From assembly GCA_018873245.2 (NCBI GenBank), contig JAEMBT020000007.1:620001-684000 (forward strand): DNA of 64,000 nt, in the 5' to 3' direction. The position numbers and the translations under genes are program-made. A model generated the notes under the pieces. That model did no database searches, had not been told where the DNA came from, and saw only the letters and a list, made by a program, of their open reading frames with translations. Positions 1 to 12,879 of the stretch are shown in pieces (position 1 is the first letter of the stretch; the number at the start of each line of letters is the position of its first letter). The stretch comes from Archegozetes longisetosus. Taxonomy: Eukaryota; Arthropoda; Arachnida; Sarcoptiformes; Trhypochthoniidae.

Positions 1-210
1 AGATAACAACTTATCTCTTTCAAGACTTATGACTTCAAGAAATTTCGCAATTTACGAGCATTTTTCATTTTGAAATAACATTCCTAGATATTTGTTATTT
101 GTTCCTTATTCAGAATTATAATGCCTCATTGAAAAACTATGAATGGGATAAAGAGTAAAGGAACCTAAAATAATTTGTCATCGGTCATTTTATAATTTAT
201 TGAATAGATT

Positions 211-273
211 ATAATAATAATAATAATAATAATAATAATTATTATTATTATTATTGTTGTTGTTGTTGTTGTT
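211..273. repeat. compound trinucleotide microsatellite
   Basis: Runs of ATA/TAA, then ATT, then GTT follow each other without interruption. This is a simple compound microsatellite with no coding potential. Confidence 0.95.
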
Positions 274-1319
274 ATACTTTCAACTCCTAATGGAATGATA
301 GGGGTTTAGATCTGTTTATCGCGCTCGGGTCGGATTGGCTGATTCAACCCGAAAATTATTTCAAAGCGTTTTATGTCGAAGAGTACAGTTTCAAAAAATG
401 TATTTGTGATAGTGTTAAATATCACAAACATTATCGTATAAAGTTTTATAGAAAGCTATTATAGCGCGTTGAATAGTCCATTGGATGTTGAAGATCTCAA
501 ATCAGATTCAATAAAATTCTGGATTTAATTCATTGATATATTCCCGATACTTTTACGACCGGCTCAATCTATTCATTCAGCTTCTGCAACTAACTTGTCA
601 GGTGAAAGAAACTTTAATTAATCATGTTTAATATTGACTGATCCATTTTAGATCCAGATAAAGTGGACTAAATTTTATTCATTAGATCTAATTTTGATTT
701 ACTGTGAACACAGAATAGACCACCGCTAATTGAATCAATAAACTCATTAAACTTGATCTCTTTAACAATTCAAATTCTCATTCGGGTCGGGTCCCACCAG
801 AAGATTTTGACCTTATTCTGATACATGTCTAGTTTGGTTTATTCTACCAGTTAAATAATATATCTAAGGCTTTTTTTCATAAGTTTGTCCATAAAAATAG
901 CTAATTTACCAATAAAGCATGAATAAAATGCATTTTTTCATATAGAGTGATAAGTATTCGCTTAATATCCTTTGAAGATCGAAATCGAAGTCGTCAGTAA
1001 GTTTAAAAGCATTGTCATTTTTCTCCATAATTTGATAGTGAATAAACGATTATGTCCATTTCACCCAATCACATTTAGCCGGATGATACGTTCCCGGACT
1101 TGTAAACAGGCGAACCTATCTATAAGTATTTTATTTGTATCGAGAAATGTAAATAATACTTTGATTCAACAGCAGCGGTTACTTAATTCGGAGAGAAAAG
1201 GCCCACTCAGTGTTTTCGAAGCATTCAGAAATCTAAGTGTTTACAAAAAAATTCTTGAAATTTACCTGATTTTTAAGACTGAACAGAGATAAATTAACTT
1301 GAAAATAATAGAGCATATT
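274..1319. other. non-coding stretch, nothing recognised
   Basis: AT-rich sequence without recognisable genes. One open frame of about 106 codons (972-1292, plus) has no similarity I recognise, no ATG at its start and no clear splice or promoter context, so I leave it unannotated. Confidence 0.5.
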
Positions 1320-1326
1320 CCAAAAA

Positions 1327-2591
1327 AGATCTCGTTTGTTAAAAGTTCGGTAACTAATTAATCAATAGAGATAATGATTTGAACTTTTAACATCATATTA
1401 GCACACTCTCTAACACTGTCATGACAATAGTAAAATATAAACAACTCACACGTGTAAAATATGTCGCAAGAAATAAACGAGGCTTTCGCGAAACGTGTAA
1501 TCCATTATTATGGAAACTGTGTAAATGAGATAGAAAACAGACTGTTTCTCACTTCATTAAAGAACAATATCTCGGTAATATCATCAGATTAATAATAAGG
1601 AGGTATATTAAACATAGATCAATTGAATACCTGAGGATAAGTGGCAGAACTCCTACATTATGTGTTGCAAATAACATCGCAGCAGCTGATAAAAAGTTTG
1701 TAAAAGATCGAAATACATCTGTTCGAGTAGTGGCCGACCAACCGAACGTACTGAAGTCTAGTGTGAATTAAGATGGACATTTTGGGAATGAGAGGATATT
1801 CAGTAAAAAAAATTCCCAAATACAATCCTGTTCAGGAAAGATTTGCTAAAACTGACTGCAGAAAGTTAGCCGAAAAACGATACTCGTTAAATTTGGGTGA
1901 AGTTTAAATCATGGATGACGAAACATAGATGCCTAAATATCCCAAAGATGTACCTGGAAGAAAATGTTCATTGCAAAGACTTTGAAGTCAGTGACGGAGA
2001 TTTTTTTTCAAGGAAAAGACAGATGTTTAAAGAAACTAATGGTATAGCGAGCTATTGACCAAAATCGTAGGGTTTCAGATCATATATAACTGAAAGTACT
2101 CTCAATGGGTCTACTTATTTAAAAGAGTTTCAAAAAGAAGCTTCTTCCCTTCATTAATAAATATAAACGGGAATATGTACTCTCTTAGGCGGACATGTCA
2201 AGAGTTCATTACGCTGATGAAATAACCGATTGGTTGACGAGCACTGGAATTAATTTTCTGAGTTGGAAAGAAATGCTCCAAAAGTACCGCAAACTTGTCC
2301 CATTGAGAAACTTTGTGCTCTATGCAAAGCTCAATACAAAGAAAACTATTGCAGAGAGTAAGATTTCCTTCGCTAGAATCTGGATGAATATTGTTTCAAA
2401 AGTTTCTATAAAGTGTGGAGTCAACTTAATGAAAGATGTTCGCAAAAAATTTAGATCAATTGAAAGGAAAGGTGTTCGAGAACCATTTAGACGATTAAAC
2501 AAAAAATATATAATATTGTATTTAAATAAAAAAATTAGTAAAATTCTTCACTGTAATTAAAAACTTAATTAACTTTTATTAAATGGGATCT
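1327..2591 (+). mobile_element. decayed Tc1/mariner-type transposon
   Basis: A DNA transposon remnant. Imperfect inverted ends are seen at about 1327-1347 (AGATCTCGTTTGTTAAAAGTT) and 2571-2591 (reads AGATCCCATTTAATAAAAGTT on the minus strand), so 17 of 21 bases match. Between them lies a broken transposase reading frame on the plus strand. No clean TA duplication was seen next to these ends, so the true borders may lie a few bases further out. The amount of decay points to an old insertion. Confidence 0.7.
1461..2500 (+). pseudogene. Tc1/mariner transposase, multiply broken
   Basis: Reading across frames gives the order of a Tc1/mariner transposase. A helix-turn-helix-like start (FAKRVIHYYGN) lies from 1461, and a segment resembling the second DNA-binding helix lies near 1600-1770. 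MDDET near 1913 fits the first catalytic Asp. ADMSRVHYADEITDWL near 2190-2240 fits the second Asp region (usually WAD/WPDLASCHY). An NCPIEKLCALCKAQY-like stretch near 2297-2345 fits the third acidic residue. In-frame stops (for example TAG in place of the expected Trp before ADM at about 2187) and several frame changes interrupt it. The 121-codon open piece at 2195-2560 is only its 3' part. It cannot make an active enzyme. Family assignment is from motif order, recognised by eye. Confidence 0.75.
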
Positions 2592-2913
2592 ATTTACGGG
2601 ACATCCCTTGTAAACAATAAATATGACCCTAAAATTTTGTGATATTTTTTGTTGACTTCTGTTCCTACTTAGCTTGATTCCTGGTTACTCCTTAAAATTA
2701 AATTGTTAATTATATGACTCTCTGTATTGCTATTTATCACAAAGTAATAGATCTTACGTTTTAATTTGGTTTTAATGTTTTTAGCGGAGGTATTTGCATA
2801 GAATAGCTACCAAAATTAGGTTTGCTTATAGAAAAGAAAAATGTTTACAGATAGATACACTTGTATATAGACTCAGTGGAATGGCAAATCACCGAATAAA
2901 CTAAGGAATCGTA

Positions 2914-3417
2914 GCACGTGAATTGAGCGCAGCCGATTTGAACGCGTACACAAGTGAGCGCACGACAATTGAGCGCCAAATATTAAATATAGAGTTAAAT
3001 GCAATTTTATTAAATTAATTTTTTTTATGAAAAAACATTTTCTGATTACGTCATCAAATCCGGTAAAATAAAATTGAATCAAAATATGAAATTTTCTATT
3101 TTAATTAGTTGAATTAAACTCTACTCAACTGTATTAGATTAAATTTAGAATTTTTCGAAAAATAATTTAATACATAATTAATAATAATGACAATAACTAG
3201 ATTAAAACTCGTATGCACACACTTTTCAATCCGCTACGCTTTGAAAGTAGTTGATAAAAATTTGAGTTAAAGTCGCTTTTAAAGCTCAATTGTCGTTGCG
3301 CACAATTTTTAAGCGCTTAATAGTCGTTCGCTCAATTTTCATACGCTCAATACTTGCTGCGCTTAATTGGCTACGCTCAAATGTACCGCGCTCAAATATT
3401 TTCGCTCAATTGACATG
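2914..3417. mobile_element. MITE with subterminal ATTGAGCG arrays, probably hAT-like
   Basis: About 504 bp bounded by inverted ends: GCACGTGAATTGAGCG on the left, and CATGTCAATTGAGCG read from the right on the minus strand. The flanks GAATCGTA (2906-2913) and GAACCGTA (3418-3425) match at 7 of 8 bases and look like an 8 bp target duplication. Inside both ends a 15-17 bp unit with the core ATTGAGCG is repeated in inverted orientation: about four times on the left (2920-2980) and about eight times on the right (3275-3411). The centre is AT-rich and non-coding. The hAT assignment rests on the 8 bp flank repeat and is inference. Confidence 0.7.
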
Positions 3418-4087
3418 GAACCGTAAGTAATTTGCTAAGTCATTTATTTAACTTAGATAAAAATTAAGATATATGGAATTTATAATTAAAATTGGTCAGC
3501 TGAAATTAAGATCCAGATTATTTGCTCTAAGTTATTCTACTGATGAAACTTTCGGTTTTTTACTTAAAACGAGTTTGACTATTAACTATCAGTCTGTAGA
3601 AGAAAATTTAAATATTATTCCAATATCATAGTAGATGTTTTTCCATATTATATTAAGTTTATGGAAAATCGTAATTGACTAAAATGTGTGAACTATTCAT
3701 CTAATGTGAAGAATATTTCATTGAATACCAAAGTGAACCCTAGAAAAGTCCACACTATATTCTACAGCAAACTGTTGAACAGTTTCAATGAAAGATACAA
3801 TTCTTTTAGAAAGTCGTTTTGCTTAAACAGTTACACGTCAATTGTGTCTAAAATATTTCACAAATGATTAATATATTCATCATCTATAGAATTGTCCACT
3901 CTATTTACTAAAGAACTCAGTTTTGATGTTCTGATGCTCATTTTGCAGTTTTCACAAAAAATCAATCTTTTCTGAATCAAATAAATAAATCTTTTATTGT
4001 TATCAGTAGTTTTGCTGAGCTATTAGTAGAAATCCTACGCGTACCTAGAGTTTAGATTTTTATAGATTTTATAAACAATTGGGAATA

Positions 4088-4808
4088 CGAGGCTTGGAAA
4101 GTTTGGGTCTGGACGAAATTGGTATTTATTTAACAGAAACACTAATCATTTAAATCTACATTCTCTTTTTCAAAGTAACCCCCACTTAATTTAATGCATT
4201 TGTCCCATCTTTCCGTCCACTTAAAAACAAACTCCAGACCATTCTTTGAGGCCATGTTGTAGTACCCTATCTCTGTATCTAAAACTTCTTTTCTGGTGTT
4301 AAATTTAATTCCTTTGATGTGATTTTTTAAATTTGGGAGTAGCCAAAAGTCACACAGAGCCAAGTTGGAGCTATAGGGGGGGGGGTGTACTAAAGTTTCG
4401 ATGTTTAATTTCCTAAATGTTTCTGTTGTAATATTTGAAATATGAGCTGCTCGTTGTCCTAATTGAGAAGCCATCCATCCCTTATTAAATTCGTGACTGA
4501 TAAACTTGTGTTCGCCCATATGCATCAGTTTTATAAGCATTTTTGATTAATTCAAATGTTTCTGAGCCAAACTTCTCTAACAAAACACAAAATCTAATAG
4601 CAGCTCTTTGTTCAATTTCACTCATTCTAGTCAGGTATTTGAAATTATGTCTAAAATTTTGAACTCACATTATAAAATAAAGTGATTAATGCAAATTTTT
4701 ACAACTGAACTTTACAGAACAGATTATTTTGATACACAAAATCGCGTCATTCTTAATCATAGTTCTCGAGATAAAAAATCTGTCCGGACCCACACTTTCC
4801 AAGCCTCG
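4088..4808 (-). mobile_element. internally deleted mariner element
   Basis: A 721 bp element flanked on both sides by TA (4086-4087 and 4809-4810), as expected for Tc1/mariner. The terminal inverted repeats of about 27-28 bp start CGAGGCTTGGAAAGTTTGGG on the left and CGAGGCTTGGAAAGTGTGGG on the right (read on minus), with only two differences over the first 28 bases. It encodes only the two ends of a mariner transposase, and is about half the size of a full mariner (about 1.3 kb). It is non-autonomous. A run of eleven or twelve G at about 4375-4385 lies inside it. Confidence 0.9.
4144..4627 (-). pseudogene. mariner transposase with internal deletion
   Basis: On the minus strand a start at about 4627 opens an N-terminal helix-turn-helix segment of mariner type (MSEIEQRAAIRF, then FGSETFELIKNAY and GRTQVYQ). 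It stops after about 45 codons. In another frame (start 4540) the C-terminal part of the enzyme follows: HPPPYSSNLALCDFWLLPNL near 4375-4320, corresponding to the family block HxPYSPDLxPxDYxLF, and RWDKCIKLSGGYFE near 4205-4160, corresponding to RWxKCVxxxGxYFE. The middle, with the first two catalytic Asp residues, is missing, so the join is both a deletion and a frame change. Non-functional. Assignment is confident because both ends and the inverted repeats agree. Confidence 0.88.
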
Positions 4809-4810
4809 TA

Positions 4811-7800
4811 TATAATTTAAAAACTTATGTGAATTCTTTAGCAAAATTAAGAAATTTTAATCAGAAAACTAAATTCATTACTAAAGTAATCCATGTGAGA
4901 TCTGAAAAACAGAATGAAAGCTGAATTAATATTCTGAGTCACAGCCGATTTGCTGCTCATTTTACAAATTCAATATCTAAAACAATATTCAAATCTCAAA
5001 TTCAGTTTAGGAGAAATTATTTTTAATAAAGGTTAAATTGAGTTGAAATTCGTTCAAACCGTAAAGTTCTTTACCGAAAAAAAGTTGCGTCAAAGAATAG
5101 TTGCTTTAAAAGTTAATTTTGGTTTGCGAGATCAATAAAATATGAATCTAATGTTTTATTTATTAATTAAGTAAGCATCGAATCAGTATAAATTTGAAAA
5201 AATTTAAACTTGAATACAAATCACACCGACCTAACCTAATCTCAGCGTTTAAAGTACTCAGTATTGTTAACACTTCAAAATTAACCATGTTTAAAAATTT
5301 CTCAAGAGCTGAATAAGACTTGAAAAGGACATAAACACACATATGATACTTTGATTGGAAAAGTGAATCTGAAACTTGAGATTTTCTTAAGTTTCTTTGA
5401 ATATTTGAGATCTTATTCTTCTAAAGAAAAATAGCCTATGATTCGATAAAGCTTGAGATTATAGCTCTAAATTTATATCAATTTATTTTCTTAGTCGAAG
5501 ATAAAGTTTTTCGAATAAAACCAAACTTGCCAGGCGAAAATTTCATTAATAATGCATAATCACGTATATATTGGACATAAGATTCCCTTTGAATAACAAT
5601 GAAACTTATGGGAACTTTTCCCATCTTTTAAATTTTAGGTATTGATCTTTATGTAATACAAAACAAGATTTCTATATTCCATCAAGTAATTAGAAATCAT
5701 TTCAAATAATTTGTCCCAATGAATATAGTTTGTTTCAGATATAAGTTGTTTGTTCAAACAAAATTTGAAAAACACTTTTCACTGCTGAATAAAATAGTTT
5801 AACTGTAAAATTATAATCTGTCACCATTTAAATCATATTAATTAACTATAATTATTATAGTGAGAATAAAATTTTACTCATAATCATTTATAAATTTTAA
5901 TATCCATAGTAATCCTAGGATAACAATAATTTTTAGCATCGATAATATCTTAACGAATAAGTTAAATAGTGAATAGTTGTAATTTTAGCCAATATTAAGT
6001 TTTTCAAATAATAAGAGTTTTTCTCGTTACTCAGCCAAAAAGAAAAACTTTATTGACCTAATTCAGTATTTGCCATAACTGAGTTTAATGCAAAATTTTT
6101 GAAGATAAAAATTATATTAATTAGTTTAATAGTATACTTCTGAATTTGTTCAAAATAAGTTTAAACAAAATTATCTGAAGCTATGCAGATCATTATTTAA
6201 AAGCTATTCAATTTCCGTAATTGAATAAAAGTGTTCGATAATATATTGGATAACATAACTATTGAAATGGGCATAATTTTCAAAAGCGTTTAACCTCAAT
6301 CGTTAATTATGCATTAATCGATAATTGAATATTAATATATCTTAACAAATTCTACTGATCACTAGTCAATGAACTTTTAGTTCCACTAGTCAAAAAAATT
6401 AAATCTAAATTCTTTCAGTTATAATATGAAATTACAACTTTCTACTTTGAGTCAGTCATTTCAATGTAAATATTTGAGAATCTTAATAATTTCTGCTACT
6501 TACAGACACTATATCAATCAAAAGTAGGCAAAATCAAACTATCTTTAGTCTAAATAAACGAATATACACATAAGTAGAATTTTGAAGAATAGAATCAGTC
6601 CTTAAGCAATTCGAAGAATAATTTTCAGTTTAATTACTAGTATTAGTCAAACGCGAGAACATTACAATTCATACAAAATGCTTGGTGGAAAATAAGAGTA
6701 AAGCATCGCATGTACGACTAATGCGAAACAATTTTTTCTAATTGAATGTAAGAGAAATAATTGGTTATGCCACTCATTATTTTGCAGTTTCTTCGTTACT
6801 GAATGCTTACCGTATGTAGAGGTCAACTGTAAAATAAATTAAATCAATCAATTAAAATTAACGATTGTTTTGGATAATCACAATAGGCTTATTTGAAAAA
6901 AGTATTCTTTTTCTCTTAAAGAAATTTAACTTTATCTTTGATATCTTTGTTAATTATGTCCATCGATTGATGGAAAAGTTGTCCAAAAATGCGTTCAACT
7001 ACATTCCACAAACTAAACAAGAATCTAAAACTAATTTTGCCATTATGTAGTTGATAATTAGATTTATAGATGGAGATAAGTTTTTTGCAACATTGCATTT
7101 TGACTGAATTTACCGTTAAGTAAAGTAGCATGGAAGCTGTTAATAAGTTCAATTGCAATCAAAATTTCCTTCAAACTGGCTTAACAAGAGAGCTTAAGCA
7201 TTTTGTCCGAAGAATTGTTGGAGGATCAAACTTTCGACTAAAATACTAATTTCAGTTGAATAGAATTCAAGATGAAAGTTTGGAAGTGAAGCTTAATTGA
7301 AGCAATCGAATGAAAGTCACCACTGTTTGAGAGATTTTCAATAGTGTTACTACCGTGAATTATCAAAAGACAAATCTTTTCTTTAAGCAATTTCGAAACA
7401 TTTTATCTATTGAATGACATGTTTAGTTTTGTCTGATGCATTGTGAAATTGTGAATAGTCTATACAAGAAAGTTGAGAAAGCCGAAAAAGTCGGAAAAAG
7501 TGAGCTAAATAAAGTGAAATGACAGTAACAAAAAGTTGAAAAAAGTTCTTAATTAGAATATTTCTATGAATACACTCATTTACTAAACTTAAGGATCAAA
7601 TATAGTCAATAAAAGTAAAAAAAAATTAAAAAAGCTGAAAAAGTCGTGTTTAGTCATTTTCAACATTTTTTGCGTCTAAAGTCAAAAAAGTCAAACGCAA
7701 TACTTTTGTTATGTCTATCTATGAAATTAATTTAGTTCAAAAATTTGCTTTGCTATTGTTTCTCAAAATTCACTAAAAGTTTCTATCACTATGTGATCAA

Positions 7801-8395
7801 GGTATTGATTAGATATATCTTATTTTAATATCAGCTACCTCAAAGTTGACAATTCTATTATGAACTTCGAATTAAAGTTAGTCAATAATATAGAGCATCA
7901 ATAATAAATCATCTAGAAGAAAAATAATCCATAAATTTTTAATATTTAGAAATCATGTTCCAGATTATTTAATCGATCAATTTTCAATTTAGTTACTTTG
8001 CCTGAGTTTCACTATCACTTATCTGACATCAAAGGTATTTATTGCAATTATTTTAATGATTTACTAAGTCGCAAAAAATTATTAAAGGTATTCAATCATT
8101 AATGCTTAGTCATACTAAAATACAGGTCATGGATGGAGGGACAAAGAAAATTCACTGCACTCTTATGCATGTCTTACAACACAACTCGTGACACAATTAT
8201 TTATCTCGTCTATGGCTTAAACGTTTGTGAGAAAGTAGGGGAAACTTGTTGAGCGTCTTCCTGACTCGTTTCTTGTTCGTAAACTTGGTTTCACTTTTCA
8301 TTCCTATAGATGAAAGCATAATTCACTACTAGTTAGAATATATTTAATATATCAGTGATTTGAAAATTTATTTCATTTTTATTAAATCTCATGAG

Positions 8396-8400
<5 letters not shown>
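4811..8400. other. gene-poor AT-rich DNA
   Basis: No gene recognised. Overlapping short frames at 6865-7158 on both strands have no start context or similarity and look random. At 7470-7700 the motif GAAAAAGTC and variants recur several times in the same orientation; I could not define element ends there. Two CCTAA units at about 5230 are too few to be telomeric. Confidence 0.45.

Positions 8401-8401
<1 letters not shown>

Positions 8402-8458
<57 letters not shown>
8402..8458. repeat. (AG)n microsatellite
   Basis: About 28 uninterrupted AG units. Simple repeat. Confidence 0.97.
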
Positions 8459-8459
<1 letters not shown>

Positions 8460-8461
<2 letters not shown>

Positions 8462-11400
8462 TTCAACCGAATTTCATAAATAACTTTGTACAAGCTAAAA
8501 CTATATTTAGCTCTTTATAGTTCGTGAAAGTCGATGAATTGACAATTAACTTATAAGATTATGAAAGAATTGTGAAAGATCTGCAAAATTTTATGCTGTA
8601 TTGATAAAGTAGAATCACGTTAGAAAATTTACTCTTTCCATTAATAATAAAATTTGAGAAATAAGTAATCAGAAAGAGGTCTTTTTAACAAGTAGCTAAC
8701 GAATGCCTAACTTTGCACAAACTTAAACTTATTTCAACATTAGACTTAAAAAATTGGTTCGTTTTGCAGATGAGTAATACTATATGAGCTCGCACTTTGA
8801 TATTTAAAATTACAGAATCAGGTTTCAATTGAACAAGGCAAAAATATGTTTATAATTCCCGATGTGATCAGTAATCGGTTTTGATACCACCTTCAACTCA
8901 ATTCAGAATTGGAGAAAAATAATTGAAGAGAATCCTTATATATCATTAACAATTTTTTACATTAATTTTTTAATCCTAAACCTGTTATGTTCATTACAAA
9001 AGATTATCTGAATGCTCCTCTCATTTCAACCATTAAATAACATTTGCTTTCAAGAAGTTTTTGAATATTGGTTTTCAGAACACTTGAATCTTGCAACTTA
9101 GTCGAATTTCCTGGTATACCGAATATGGTTTCCTCCGTTTAAATGATTTTATAAGAAACATTAAAGCTTGATTCAAATTTTCTCAGTTATTTGATAGAAA
9201 TAATGAGCTTTCGTGCTAGGAATTTTCAAAGCTAGAGATCCTAGTCTTCAGTTTAAAGCTGAAACTTTAAAGTTGGAGGTTGGCATTGCCAACTTTCAGT
9301 AATCAAAATATGTTAAATTCAGCCTTTAAGATACGCTGAATCGAATCATACTGGTCTGAAGATTATGCGTGTTTAGAACTGGAGTTATAGAGTGAAGGGA
9401 AGACAGAATATCTAAATTATTGTATAAGTTTCGTGAAAGCCGTGGGAACTTCACTCTAATTCTATATGGTTAGAATATTTTGTAGAATTTGATGCTATAC
9501 TATTAAACCAAGCAAAGCTACAAGAAAATTTTGGTTAAATTTAAGTTCATACAAATTTTGTTGATCAGTTATAGAATAGAGTTATAATCATTCTTCTGAT
9601 ACCAAGAATGACCAACAGGCTTAAAAGAATTTAATTTTAAAGAACTTCCTATATTTTTGACAATTATTTCTATAAAAACTTTCCCTGCCTATTATTCAAA
9701 CCCAATTGTTATTCATTCACACGTTATTATCGATTAAAAATTTTGATTAAATATGAGTAAGTCAAAGCTTATTTACTCTTATGAATAAAATATAAGGAAA
9801 TTTTCCTGCAATTTTTTCATTCAATGACTGACAATTAATTGTTAACAATACAATAAAAAGCACTAGCTTATGAGGAATCTATTCAAAAATCTATAATTAA
9901 ACAACTAAATGAGTATTTTATTTAAATTGATACAAAAAAGCGAGAGCTAAGTTCTTAACTTTCAAGCAATTTTCTTAATAATTATATATATTAAATAAAT
10001 TCTAATTATAAATGAACGACTAAAGTTTTGTCCTAAAACCATTTAATACAAGGTTGTCATTAAGATGGTTTAGTTTGTTTAAAACGAGTTGAAAATTAGA
10101 TTTTAATTCATATGAACTTTATCATTCTTTAATTTCATTATTAGTAGAGTATTTCTAAGTACAATAACGAAAATTGAAGTAAATTCATTTTTTCATAAAT
10201 TGAATTATTTTTTAAAAATCTTTTGAGTTTGAGTGACTCGAACTGTTAAACATGAGAAATTTGAATGAATATATTACAGTGAAATTCTATTTGAGGTCAT
10301 ATGTCAACAATAGAATAAGTAACACTTAAGTCTGCTACTTTTGATTGAAAAAATTATGTAATTCTCAGAAAAAAACAAAACTCAAACTTGGCGATGAAGT
10401 CATATTTCATTCAGATAAATCCGAAATTTTAATTAGCCTTCAATAATGTGAATAAATTAATTATACCAATGAAATTTTGAGCGATTGATTGCTTGTAATA
10501 ATACAAGTATAATAAATATGATTATAAATTTGAATATTCATTTATTATTAATATAAGTATTTTTACGGTTAAGTATGTTTTGAGGCTAATCATTAATCAC
10601 ATGATATGCACAATGCTTTTCAGCTTAAACATTGACCTGACAGGAAAGATCAAATGTTTTGTGTGATTAAGAGTATATTTTATGTTGAATAAAAGTTTGA
10701 GATTGAAAAATTTTGATCAAAAGATTTACAAAGAGCTTAATAGATAATTAAAAGTCTTACAGATCAAGCTTCAAACTAGAAGTAATTCATAATATGAATT
10801 CACTATTGTTTATAAGCACACATATTAATTAAGTTTATATTATAAACTTAATTAATATGTGTGCTTATAAACAATACTGAATTTATTAGTATTTATGGAA
10901 TAAATCCTAGGTTATTACAGTCAACATTTTCGAGAATATCATGCTTATTTGGATTTCAAAATATATTAGAATACAAGTTGTAATGCTATATAACAAATAA
11001 CTTCTAAACATTCTGTAAAAGCATTTTTCAGGTATTTGATATATCTTGTCCATTCTTAGTGAATTGATAAATGAATTGATAGAACTCCACTTTTTCAATT
11101 CTATATTAGTTTGTTGTTGTCATGTCAGTAGGTCTTTGTTAAAATTTATTTGAAAAATATGAATTATTCTTAATACCTATCTGAAAAGCTCACACTAAAG
11201 CTGATTGAATAATCAATAATTGAGTTTAGGCAACTGTCAGGTATCTCTGGAAGTTAATGATTAAAATTTTAGAGTGAGTCTATTGTTGAGTGTGTCCTTT
11301 GGGGATGAGAACGCATTTAGCGGTAAATCTTTTGTAGTGTAATATCTTTATTACTTTCACATAAGAGTTTCAAGCTTGAAAATTTCAGATAAAGGGACAA

Positions 11401-12430
11401 ACATGCTGACAGTCGTAATTAGCCTATAATTAGATACTGTAATGTTTCTGCGAGCAGAAGATTGTCTTGTCCGCCGAAAACAAATGTATGGAGTTAAAAT
11501 AAATATCATTAAATAATTACAGCTTGCATTTTTCGAAGCTCAGAAGTTTATTATAAACTTATAAACTCTTATGATTCTAAAACATATTAGTTTTGAGTTA
11601 CAACAGTTTTATGAAGATTCTAAATCAAGTTTTCAATACTAAAGTGAATCAGAATTTATTGTATAGAATGACATGTAGCTGTAATTGTGAAGTGCAATTG
11701 AATTAAGGTCATGATTGATAGGAAAATAGATCTGATTTTTTGGAGAAAAGGTTTGAATTGTGCATCAATAAAATTTTTCAAGGTTTTAATCAAAGAAATT
11801 TTGAGATCTTTGTAAAAATACTTCTATAATCAATAGCATTGTAAAGATTATCATTTCGAAAGACATACAAATTTGATAATGACTTCAATATTCTTCTTGA
11901 TAGATTAATTCACTAATTTATAGTTGTAATTGCATGAAATAATTATTTAAATGACCTTTTCTTACATGAAGGACCCAACGATTCACTTCAAGGCATGAAT
12001 TCAAGCGCAAAAGTAATTTGCACTTCATATTAGTGCTAATGTTTTTTGGAGGATTTGATTCTTCAAATAATTTGGATATCATTGCATTGTATTCAAATTT
12101 CATGTGTTTTTGAAACTTTTTCAAGGAATAGAAAAACAAAATTAAAAAATTGATCTCTATGTTTATATTCAAGTAATAGAAGCAGTTTTACATAATCAAC
12201 AAAACTATTATTTTTGTTTATCTTTGTCAGCGATTATTTTACACAACTTCTTATTATTGAGAAAATACTCTATTTCTAAATGGTTCTAATAGAAAGCTTT
12301 CTAAATTGAGGTCTGCGATCGTAGTTATAAATTGATAAAATGCTTGACATTTTCGTTCTGCTAATATAAGTCCGATAGCAATAAAGTTTTCAAAATCTAT
12401 CAAATAAAACAATTTTCGACCATTATTAAT
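8460..12430. other. gene-poor AT-rich DNA
   Basis: Apart from the palindrome at 10805-10875, I see no gene or element. Short frames at 10907-11098 and 11918-12172 (minus) lack any recognisable feature. Confidence 0.45.
10805..10875. repeat. 71 bp perfect palindrome
   Basis: Two 35-base arms are exact reverse complements around a single central T at 10840. The left arm begins ATTGTTTATAAGCACACATA and the right arm ends with its complement. With one mismatch the symmetry extends to about 10797-10883. The spacer is effectively absent, so the sequence could extrude as a cruciform or fold into a long hairpin. It may be the collapsed remains of a fold-back transposon. Confidence 0.95.
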
Positions 12431-12438
12431 TTAATGCA

Positions 12439-12874
12439 CTATCGGACAAAAAAGTATGTCAAAATGTGCACTTAAAAACAATAAAAGCCAATGAGAATTG
12501 AACGATATAAAGGAAAGATCGAACAATTTTGTCATATTATATTTATAAGTATTATTTCTAATAGTGAGTTACAAAATGAGAAACTTATCTTTAAATCTCT
12601 ATAAGTGTCATAATTCGTATAGAACTTTAACATAAGCGCCTTAAGTTCATGAAGTAAATAATTGAGAAAAGTTGAATGCGAAGTAAATCATTTATGAACT
12701 CTTTATCAGTAAAACGATTAATGCAAAAGTTTGTTATTTTGTTTTGCCATAAGTCAGACTTAAACTAAAGTTTTATAAAAGTTTTCAGAATGTTGATCAC
12801 CTAAATATTAAAGTGATCCCTAAGTATGTAAGGAGCACTAAAGCTTTATTTAACATATACTTTTTGTCCGATAG
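12439..12874. mobile_element. 436 bp Tc1-like MITE, copy 1
   Basis: Ends read CTATCGGACAAAAAAGTATG on the left and, on the minus strand, CTATCGGACAAAAAGTATAT on the right. The right flank has TA (12875-12876); the left flank is CA (12437-12438), presumably a mutated TA. The body matches the element at 42923-43358 along its whole length, with frequent substitutions and a few indels. Both copies are 436 bp. No coding capacity. The ends resemble those of Tc1-type elements. Confidence 0.88.
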
Positions 12875-12879
12875 TACAA

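Noticed and set aside
972..1292. 106-codon frame near the window start
   Set aside because: No ATG start, no known motif, lies in decayed repeat-rich DNA.
6865..7158. overlapping frames on both strands
   Set aside because: Length and composition typical of chance in AT-rich DNA; no promoter or splice support.
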